Source: Pycnococcus provasolii
Lineage: Eukaryota > Chlorophyta > Pseudoscourfieldiophyceae > Pseudoscourfieldiales > Pycnococcaceae
Reading direction: 5' to 3'
DNA: 64,000 nucleotides
Assembly: GCA_938743325.2 (NCBI GenBank)
Contig: OW568861.1
Span: forward strand, 868,001-932,000
The notes beneath the pieces were generated by a model. That model did no database searches. It was not told where the DNA came from and saw nothing but the letters and a program-made list of their open reading frames with translations. The position numbers and the translations under genes are program-made. This document shows, piece after piece, positions 56,847 through 64,000 of the stretch; position 1 is the stretch's first letter; the number at the start of each line of letters is the position of its first letter.

Positions 56847-57954
56847 TCAGAGATGCTCCAACGACATCTCCTCCTCGATCCTTCGATGCTGCAGTCTCAG
56901 CACCTCGCTCTGTTGCATGATCTCACGTTTGGCGTCGTATCCCGCCGCCTGCAGCGCAGCCTCCACTTGGCGTAGCGAACCCTGCGAGGCGATGGACGCG
57001 CCACGCAGCGCCTCGAGCACAACGAGCTTGGGTACGCCCTCCTGCCTGGCGGCGTACGCCGCCTCGCTGGCGGCTGCAATTGCCTCGGAGAGCACGGCAG
57101 AGCCCATGGTGGCACCAGCCACCGCCGCAGCAGCTGCAGAGTCGTCGCCACCACCCGCATCTGATTTCGCGGCGACTCCACGCCCGCGCACAGAACGCTA
57201 CTGACGTCTCGCCCAGGTGAAATCAAGTCCACGCCGAAGGGGGTCACATCACTTCCTTGCATCACCTTCCACCTCACCATCCTTCCAGGGGGTCAGCATC
57301 ACTTCCTTGCCCGATGGGCCAGCCGCGCGTGGCAGAGGCGGTGGAGGTGGAGGCGGTACGGGAAGAGAAGGGTGGTGAGAGGCACGTGGTGGCGGCGGTG
57401 GAGGTGGAGGCGGTTGGGAAAGCGGTGGAGGCGGTGGCGGGTGGTTCGTCGCTAGTTTGGATGGCGGTGAAGACTTCCAGCGCGTCAGCGAGCGCGCTCG
57501 TGAGAGGGTATTCGTCTTGCGGCGAGAAGTTTTGCAGTGCGATGGTGAGAGCCTTGTTGAGAGGCTCCGTCACCTCTCGGTCAAGATATGCGCGTACTTC
57601 CGCCGCTTCGAGCGATCCTTCCTCGACTGATATTTTGGATGGCGGGTTTTTCGGTATTCGCGTTCGCAGGATATCAGCGATCATCTTCACAGGGTTGCGA
57701 GGCCGCGAACTTGTGACGTCCTGTATGGCGTAGTGCAGTGCGCGTGCAATTAAGGGGTACGCGTACGCGTACAGCTGTTCCATAGTTGCACATGAGTTCA
57801 CGTCATGAAAGCTTTCTTCTGTCTCAGCAGATGATGCCCCTGAAGGTGGTGGTGGTGGTGGTTGTGATCCCTGCAAGCCTCCCAAGGAGGGGGAAGATGA
57901 CTGTTTCCCTTTGAAAGACGAAGACGAAGATCGTCTTGCGAGAAAAGACGGCAT
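56847..57954 (-). CDS. Ala-rich protein with DPY30/RIIa-like helices, probably two exons
   Basis: Two frames on the minus strand probably form one gene. Exon 1 (57303-57954) encodes MPSFLARRSSSSSFKGKQSS, a Pro-rich stretch, then helices such as YAYPLIARALHYAIQDV with SRPRNPVKMIADIL, which resemble the DPY30/RIIa dimerisation motif. A second similar helix follows (PLNKALTIALQNF to LADALEVF). Exon 2 (56847-57160) is Ala-rich (LSEAIAAASEAAYAARQEG) and ends SLEHL. A join with donor GTGATG at 57302 and acceptor TCAG at 57161 keeps frame (phase 1, 142-nt intron, 321 residues), but other joins are possible. DPY30-type motifs occur in radial-spoke and histone-methylase scaffolds. Confidence 0.45.
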
Positions 57955-58692
57955 ATGTAAATAACAAGGGCCTTCTTAAGGTTAAAAAGGGAACTCTCAG
58001 GGAACGGAACTTGTGCGAAATGAAATGAAATGAAGTGAAAGCAAGTGCGTGCGCTTGTGTTTGACTGGTCACAGGCAGCGGCAGCACGCAGCGGCTGTAG
58101 GCAACGAACCTCAGGGATGAACAGGGTTTGACCGCATACATCTCTGACCGACACCTTGCACGTGACCTTGCAAGACTTGCATAAGGTGAAACCCGAACTC
58201 CCACCCTAATAAAAGGCATGCTAAAGTTGAAACCTGAACCGCATCGACGCGAATTATCAATTCTCAGTGACCACGTGGGGCCGGCGCGTCATTGAGCGAG
58301 GCCAATCCCCTCTGAGGCTCCGTTCCCAACCCATGTAGGGTAGAAGTAAGGGAGATATTAGGGCAATCACATGGATCCTTCCAGGCAGCCAGGAGGAAAT
58401 CTCACGGGTCCCTCAATGAGGCTGATATTCTGATTCTGATCACCTGTTCCACCTGAAGCACGCGATAGATCCCACTCACCCCCCCTTTTCCCCTTCCGCC
58501 TGTTTCTTTTGTCCTTTCGCAGTTCTCGCTTTCACTGTCAGCACTCTCTGCTCGGTGCTTTCTTTTCACCACCATATCATCTTCACGAGCTCGGGAGAAG
58601 ATACGATACGCTGCTCTCTAAGTACTGTCATTGTATTGTCTGCTTCATAAGTACTTGTCGCTCATAGTAATTCTTATTCGTCTTGCCTGTTC
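57955..58692. promoter_or_regulatory. Divergent gap upstream of thioredoxin
   Basis: No gene seen. TTCTTAAGGTTAAAAAGG (57974-57991) lies just before the minus-strand gene start. The part nearest thioredoxin is T-rich and pyrimidine-rich, as expected for a leader. Confidence 0.45.
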
Positions 58693-59223
58693 ATGTCCAT
58701 GATGATGATGATGCGATCAAATCAGAGGAGTTTAGCTAAACCAGCTTGTAGTCGTAGGTGCTTGAGGGTTGGGCGTGGTTCACACCTCACAGCGCGTGCT
58801 CGAGGGCGTTCGGGTGGCGTAATTACAAGGGCATCTGTCGACCCGCAACCTGGTGGGGATGGGGCTGTGATACAGCTCGAATCGCCGGAGGAATACAACG
58901 ATGCCGTCAGCAAGGCGTCCACAGAGAACAAAATACTGTGCGTGATGATCTCCACAAAAACGTGCGGACCCTGCAAATTCGTCTACCCCAAGTTCGTCGA
59001 CTTCGCCGACGACGGCGCCTTGAACGAACGCGTGCTCTTCGCAAAAATCTACGGAGACGCGAGCACGGAAACGCGCGGGCTCATGAAGGAATGGGGCGTC
59101 AAGGCGGTGCCGCTGTTTCGATTTGTCGACGACTCCGGAGTCGTCGACACATACACGGGAAGTAACGCCGACGGACTGAAGAAAAAAATTGGAGAAGTGG
59201 CGTCGGAATTTGCAAAGGCATAG
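58693..59223 (+). CDS. Plastid thioredoxin-like protein
   Basis: A 176-residue protein. The first 50 residues are a basic, Ser/Arg-rich transit peptide; the Met run and ITRASVDP suggest cleavage before VDP. The thioredoxin fold follows, with the redox-active CGPC at C91-C94 in STKTCGPCKFVYPKF, cis-Pro in VKAVPLFRF and the end GLKKKIGEVA. The active site context fits plant CGPC-type stromal thioredoxins; electrons would come from ferredoxin-thioredoxin reductase. Which class (m, x, y or Trx-like) is undecided. Confidence 0.9.
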   Translation: MSMMMMMRSNQRSLAKPACSRRCLRVGRGSHLTARARGRSGGVITRASVDPQPGGDGAVIQLESPEEYNDAVSKASTENKILCVMISTKTCGPCKFVYPKFVDFADDGALNERVLFAKIYGDASTETRGLMKEWGVKAVPLFRFVDDSGVVDTYTGSNADGLKKKIGEVASEFAKA

Positions 59224-59421
59224 AGCTAACCACAAACAACACGCTGCTGTGGAGTGGCGAATGTGTCACAACAACCACCCGTACAGCACAGTTGAGTAAA
59301 TAAGACAACAACGACAATGTTATGAGTGAGAAAATATGTTTTTTTTTTGTTTTATTCATACAACACAAGACAAGGAAATCATCGTCTTCGCACTGGGAAA
59401 CCCGAGGATGCGCAACCTGCC

Positions 59422-60109
59422 TTAGTACAGGTAAGTTGCGTACGCCGCGGTGATGGCAACCATAGTTTCGTTTTGGAACGTCGCCTGCGCATAGCCGTCC
59501 GTTGCCGGGTCCCACAGGTTACGGCACGCCATACGCATACCCTCACCGCGCTGCTCGGCAATGACAGTCTGCACGGCAAATTTGTACCTGCAAAAATGTG
59601 TTTGTTCGTCGCGAAAAGCTTGTTAGCGTGATTCTTCACTGACTATTAATAGTGCAGCGTTGTCGGCGTGCAAAAATAACAAATCGTACCTTGGCAAGTT
59701 CAAGCCCTTCAGCTTCTGCTTCACTTCGTCTGAGATCTCGCGGCACCACTGGCTTGCGTTATCCGCTATGTACGTCGTCCTGCGATGGATGTGGTGTGTG
59801 GTTTCGTACGTTGACGTTCGTTAGACTACTCCGCGGCACTCGTCTTCCCGTCTGAGCAACCGCTTTCTCTCCTTGAGGAAGTCAGCGCAGCGCGCCGTTG
59901 CCCAGTGTCCGTATCCACCAGACTCAGAACCAGCCCATTCACTCACACACACAATCACAAACACAAACACACGCACAAACACAAACTTACCCTGTAAGCT
60001 TCGCCGCGAGCACCTCCTCGATGACGGCGCGTGCCTTTCCCTCTCGAAACCTGTTTTCAAACGAAGGCTCGATGGGGTAGTCCTCCTCAGGCGCTTCTGC
60101 TGCGGCCAT
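59422..60109 (-). CDS. DYNLT: Tctex-type dynein light chain, three exons
   Basis: A 124-residue dynein light chain of the Tctex1 family. I rebuilt it from three exons: 59991-60109 (MAAAEAPEEDYPIEPSFENR to AAKLT), 59690-59779 (TTYIADNASQWCREISDEVK), and 59422-59587 (YKFAVQTVIAEQRGEGMRMA to ITAAYATYLY). Donors are GTAAGT and GTACGA; acceptors are GCAG and GCAG; phases are 2 and 2. The AEQRGEGMRMACRNLWDPAT and final AAYATYLY match TCTEX1D2/DYNLT2B, which works in ciliary and intraflagellar transport dyneins. It implies a cilium or flagellum. Confidence 0.93.
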
Positions 60110-61507
60110 GTTGTTCTCAAGTCTTGTTACTGTAGACGTGTACTGAGCTGTGAGACTGTGCCCCTAAGCTGTGCTCTTAAGTGCGTCGAGTTGTGTTGGC
60201 CAGCTGAGCGAGAGAGGAGACGCGCGGCTTGAGAGAATCTCTCTCTTGCTGGAGGGGAGGTTTCGCGCGGCCGCAAGGGTACCCTTATTCGGGGTGTGCT
60301 CCGGGTCCCGGGATCCCAGGGACGGAGGACGGGAGGAGGAGGGAGGCAGCGCGCGTCAAAGGCGTCAGGCGCTACGCTGAAGTACGGTCGCCCGAGCAGT
60401 CTCGAGCAGGCAGTCTCTCACTCTTACTCACGCACGCCTCAAAGGGATTCAATGGACTCGCAGTCTATGCACTGTCAACGGCCTCATGAGCATGAACCAG
60501 ATGCCAGAGGAACGAACCTTTTACACGCGCACCTCGAACGAACGAACGATGTGCACGTATGTACCTGTACAGGAGGAATACGGACTTCATGCCGCGGCCT
60601 TGCCTCTTGCATCTTGACCGCCTGACCGGTAGGACTGCTGTATCGTGAAATCGGGAACCAGGGGGAAGGCTACTACAGCGAAGGAGCATGGTCAAGGAAG
60701 TGTCTCTGACGAGCCTCATGACGGCTGATGAGCCTAGGGGCAGGCAGGAGTCGCAGGCATCGGGCACATCAGGAATCAGGCGACAACAGGCCCGTGAGCC
60801 GGCGTAGACTGCTGCACCACCACTGGAGACTTTTGACGTTTGCGGAGACGTTTGCGAAGGACGACGAAGTCCTCCTGTTCGACGAGTATGGACTCATGCT
60901 CTCATGGACTGACCGGCCTGCACAGCCTAGAAGCCTTCAGTCTGTCAGTGCAAGAACAGCTCGAGAAGTGGTTGGTTGGTTGCCCTGGAGGCTGGAGGGA
61001 GGCATCGTCGAGTGTCGAGTAGCTGGTCGTCGTGGTTGGTCGCGCGAATGAAGCTCTTGCCTTGTAGTACTACTCGCGCAGTCGCGCAGGGCAAAGCAGA
61101 GGTGAAGTGAAGTGAAGTGAAGTGAGGTGAGACGTTCCTTCTCGTGTGCCTGTGGGGAGAACTATTTACTCGCAAGAAGAAACGCGCACTCAACTGAGGC
61201 AGGCAGGCAGTCACCAGGCAGGCAGTCGCCTTGTGGGCCCCCTTTGCTCGTCGCCGGCCGGCCTGGTCTCCTCTCCCCCTTGTTCTTCGTCTTCGTTTCT
61301 GGGTCCCGGCGGAGAACGTAGGAGGCTCCTTGGAAGTCTGTCGACTCCTTGGAACTCGGCTCTGCGCCGGTCCGGTCCCCGCAACAAGGGGGAGGGAAGT
61401 GAAGTGAAAGAACGAAACCTTAAAGTTGCGCTAAGGTAGGTGTGCTTGTATATCTCCTTTGCCGTGCATTCCCGATTCTCCAAAGACCGGTCCTCCAACC
61501 AAAGAAG
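60110..61507. other. 1.4-kb gap, no supported gene
   Basis: Contains GC-rich, low-complexity DNA with GTGAAGTGAAG direct repeats (61100-61130), AGGCAGGCAGTC repeats (61197-61230) and the PF16 upstream region. Several long antisense frames lack codon bias. Confidence 0.5.
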
Positions 61508-63049
61508 ATGTCGACGCGCGCTGTGTTGAGCGTGTTCGAGGAGTACCAAAAGCACAGAGTGACGTTCGTGCAGACGGTGGCCGAACTCGCGACGCGGCCG
61601 CAGAACATCGATGCGTTGCAGCAGGCGGGCGTCATGTCCCTCCTGAGGCCGCTGCTGCTCGACAACGTGCCCTCGATTCAGCAGAGCGCCGCGCTCGCGC
61701 TCGGACGCCTCGCCAACTTCAGCGACGACCTCGCGGAGGCGGTGGTTGCCAACGAAATCCTCCCGCAGCTCGTCTTCTCGCTCTCCGAGCAGAACCGATT
61801 CTACAAGAAGTCCGCCGCGTTCGTGCTGCGTGCCGTCGCCAAGCACTCGCCGGTGCTTGCGCAGGCGGTCGTCGACAGTGGAGCGCTCGACAGCCTGAGC
61901 GCGTGCCTCGAGGAGTTTGACCCTGGTGTGAAGGAGGCGGCAGCATGGGCGCTCGGCTACGTCGCCGGCCACAACGCGGAGCTCGCGCAGGCTGTCGTTG
62001 ACGCCGGCGCCGTGGGACTGCTCGTGCTCTGCGTGCAGGAGCCGGAGCTCAGCCTGAAGCGCGTCGCCGCTTCGGCGCTCTCGGACGTTGCCAAGCACTC
62101 GCCCGAGCTTGCGCAGGCGGTCGTCGACGCCGGCGCCGTCGCCTACCTCGCACCGCTCATCACCAGCCCAGACGCCAAGCTCAAGCGCCAGGTGTGCGCC
62201 TGCCTTGGACAGGTGGCGAAGCACTCCGTCGACCTCGCGGAGGTTGTCGTGGAGGCGGAGATCTTCCCCAAGATCCTCACTGTCCTCAAGGATGCCGACC
62301 TCGTGGCTCGCAAGCACGCAGCCACGTGCATTCGCGAGGTTGCGAAGCACACACCCGAGCTCGCGCAGCTCGTCGTTTCGAGCGGCGGCGCAGGCGCGCT
62401 CGTTACGTACGTGACAGAGTCGCAGGGCAACATGCGCTTGCCCGGAGTCATGGCGCTCGGCTACATCGCAGCATTCTCCGAGACGCTCGCTCTCGCGGTG
62501 GTGCGCGACCGCGGCTTGCCACCTCTGTTCCAGGCTCTCACGCTCGAGACGGAGGACCACGTGCGCTCGGCATCCGCGTGGAGCCTTGGCCAGATTGGCA
62601 GGCACACGCCGGACCACGCGAAGGCGCTTGCGGACGCCGGCGTGCTGCCGGCACTTGTGGCGGTGCTGAACGAGCCGAAGGCATCCGAGGATCTGCAGAC
62701 GAAGTGCAAGCGCGCGCTGAAGGCAATCGTGGAGAAGCTCACGCACACGCCCGCACTCGACGCGCTCGTGCAAGAGCCGCGTCTCCCGGAGGCTGTGGCC
62801 AAGCCGGTTCTCGCGCAGCTCGCCAAGGTGCTGCCGAACGACCCATCGGGACGAACGGAGTTCGTCAAGTCGGGAGGCTTCGCGCGCCTGCAGGCTCTCG
62901 ACGCGGAGAGTGGAACGAAGTTGAAGGAGTACGTGGACGTGATCAACAGTGCATATCCGGAGGAGATCGTCAAATACTACTCGCCAGATTACAGCAGGAC
63001 CCTGCTGGAAAAGCTGGACGCCATGCAGGAGCAGGCGATGGCGGCATAA
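61508..63049 (+). CDS. SPAG6: PF16/SPAG6 axonemal central-pair armadillo protein
   Basis: A 513-residue flagellar protein. The ATG at 61508 gives MSTRAVLSVFEEYQKHRVTF, then FVQTVAELATRPQNIDALQQ, the start of Chlamydomonas PF16 and animal SPAG6. About eight armadillo repeats follow, each near 42 residues with AL-LG-A-HSPELAQAVVDAG motifs. PF16 stabilises the C1 central-pair microtubule, and loss of it paralyses flagella in Chlamydomonas. The C-terminus (PEEIVKYYSPDYSRTLLEKL) is also family-typical. The upstream in-frame region of 22 codons is likely leader. Intronless here. Confidence 0.97.
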   Translation: MSTRAVLSVFEEYQKHRVTFVQTVAELATRPQNIDALQQAGVMSLLRPLLLDNVPSIQQSAALALGRLANFSDDLAEAVVANEILPQLVFSLSEQNRFYKKSAAFVLRAVAKHSPVLAQAVVDSGALDSLSACLEEFDPGVKEAAAWALGYVAGHNAELAQAVVDAGAVGLLVLCVQEPELSLKRVAASALSDVAKHSPELAQAVVDAGAVAYLAPLITSPDAKLKRQVCACLGQVAKHSVDLAEVVVEAEIFPKILTVLKDADLVARKHAATCIREVAKHTPELAQLVVSSGGAGALVTYVTESQGNMRLPGVMALGYIAAFSETLALAVVRDRGLPPLFQALTLETEDHVRSASAWSLGQIGRHTPDHAKALADAGVLPALVAVLNEPKASEDLQTKCKRALKAIVEKLTHTPALDALVQEPRLPEAVAKPVLAQLAKVLPNDPSGRTEFVKSGGFARLQALDAESGTKLKEYVDVINSAYPEEIVKYYSPDYSRTLLEKLDAMQEQAMAA

Positions 63050-63518
63050 ACACTTTGCACGGCGAACAGACTGGCGCGACGATCGTGGATGGGAATTGTT
63101 TAGGGAGAACGGAAGTGCGCGTCTGGTTGTGGGGCTGTGGAGCCAAAAAAAAAAGTAAGATTGCTCATTCAGTAATGGAATGTGCTTCACTTCACCTTAG
63201 TCAAGCGGTCGTCCATTCACACCATTCACATTCACCGTTCAGCCCATTTAGTGGCGCCACTTGGCGGCGTGTTTTTGTCGTGAGAGCTCCGCTTGGCGCT
63301 TGTTGTCATTGTTGTCGTCGCCACCGCCACCAACTATGCATCAACGCGATGGCTGAAGAGTCACACTTCTCCCCTAACTTACTACTCAACCTGAAGCGTC
63401 TAAAGGAGTTCAATTTGTGGGAAAAGGAGCTGTCTTGCAAGCAAAGCAATCGAGTTATACATGTTACCCGATTTTTCTCGTTAGAAATTTGACACACATC
63501 AAACAACACGCACGCTAT
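63050..63518. other. 3' flank of PF16 with a small frame
   Basis: No family-supported gene. A 47-codon ATG frame (63349-63492, MAEESHFSPNLLLNLKRLKE and on) is present but too short to judge; it may lie in the PF16 3' untranslated region or that of the converging gene. Confidence 0.4.
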
Positions 63519-64000
63519 TCATCGAATTTCCAGCGCACTGTCCGCTCTCGGTGCTGGGGATTCGGATTGGCCTGCTGGAGCCACGCCTAAGCTGCTCTGG
63601 CTGCGCGGGCCGCCGCTATTGATCGACGGCAGCTTGCCTTGCGTCTGGCGTGGGACTTTGAGGAAAGCGGCGTTGGTATTGACTTTCCCAGCTATCAAGT
63701 CAGCACCGATATTCGAGGCGCGGTGTGCCTGTCGGCTGACGCCTTGCGAATCCATCGCATGAGCGTACGCCTGTGCCTTGGAGGCGCCTACACCATCACG
63801 ATTTACGTCAGCTGGAAGCATGGATGGGCCGTCGGCTACCATGGGGCTTATCGAACCACGCTTTTTTCTTTGGAGCATTGGGAGCATATCAGGCTGCATG
63901 TTCACCTTGCTCATGTTCAGCGTGCTCGCGCTCGACATGGTCGCGCGACGAGCTGATCCACGCTGCATGCCGGGCACCTTTTCCACACTCGGGAGCCCGT
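63519..64000 (-). CDS. C-terminal part of an unknown gene, cut by window edge
   Basis: A minus-strand frame open to the window edge, with no ATG seen as a clear start, ends at 63519. The visible 160 residues are Ser/Met/Ala-rich (ATMSSASTLNMSKVNMQPDM, SKAQAYAHAMDSQGVSRQAH), with a basic KKRGSISP and a Pro/Ser tail. No domain is recognised. It is probably a disordered C-terminus of a larger protein. Confidence 0.5.
   Translation of the reverse strand, partial: GLPSVEKVPGMQRGSARRATMSSASTLNMSKVNMQPDMLPMLQRKKRGSISPMVADGPSMLPADVNRDGVGASKAQAYAHAMDSQGVSRQAHRASNIGADLIAGKVNTNAAFLKVPRQTQGKLPSINSGGPRSQSSLGVAPAGQSESPAPRADSALEIR

Noticed and set aside
60728-61051. Short Arg/Ser-rich frame in the gap before PF16
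   Set aside because: Low complexity, no codon bias comparable with neighbouring genes, no signal sequences.
61211-63190. 659-codon open frame antisense to PF16
   Set aside because: A shadow of the PF16 armadillo repeats; its apparent repeats are the reverse complement of PF16 repeats.

Overview
This is nuclear DNA from a eukaryote: genes lie on both strands without operons, several have short GT-AG introns, and there are cytosolic ribosomal proteins eS4 and eL22, a Pumilio protein and a SNF2/RING helicase. The cell appears photosynthetic and flagellated. Plastid-type products with transit-like N-termini (SepF division factor, thioredoxin, SAICAR synthetase, YchJ-type protein) sit beside PF16/SPAG6 of the axonemal central pair and a Tctex-type dynein light chain. 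About twelve genes have TGTAA shortly after their stop, the polyadenylation signal typical of green algae. A compact flagellate green alga (prasinophyte grade) is my best inference; the genus cannot be fixed from sequence alone.

Layout. 1-8 kb: truncated kelch gene, a coiled-coil protein with a SPICE1-like N-terminal motif, an unknown His-rich protein, STE24 protease, a small organelle-targeted repeat protein. 8-16 kb: two-ring Clp ATPase with an abnormal first ring, 2OG-Fe(II) oxygenase, SLC35B-type nucleotide-sugar/PAPS transporter, coiled-coil membrane protein. 16.8-19.3 kb: a young but broken Ty1/copia insertion with identical 139-bp LTRs and a 5-bp target duplication. 19.7-27 kb: small membrane protein, large RAD16-like helicase with PHD and RING, multi-spanning membrane protein. 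27.7-32.7 kb: SepF, cathepsin D-like protease, small unknown protein, divergent eS4/eL22 pair. 32.7-38.9 kb: YchJ-like protein, PurC, alpha/beta hydrolase, RCL1, RING-H2 protein. 40-46.5 kb: GT29 sialyltransferase-like enzyme, four-repeat protein, lipid phosphate phosphatase, stand-alone tRNA-synthetase anticodon-binding domain. 48-54.5 kb: Pumilio, kinase with a DFN motif, membrane-anchored DUF4258-like protein. 54.6-64 kb: poorly defined genes, thioredoxin, dynein light chain, PF16, and the 3' end of another gene.

The genes do not form one pathway. Themes are flagellar/centriolar parts (PF16, Tctex light chain, tentatively the SPICE1-like and DPY30-like proteins), plastid maintenance, ribosome production (eS4, eL22, RCL1) and membrane or glycan metabolism. 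Interstitial TTAGGG-type arrays recur 90-160 bp upstream of several start codons. Seven genes were rebuilt here across introns by reading splice sites by eye; those exon joins are inferences supported by frame and family matches.
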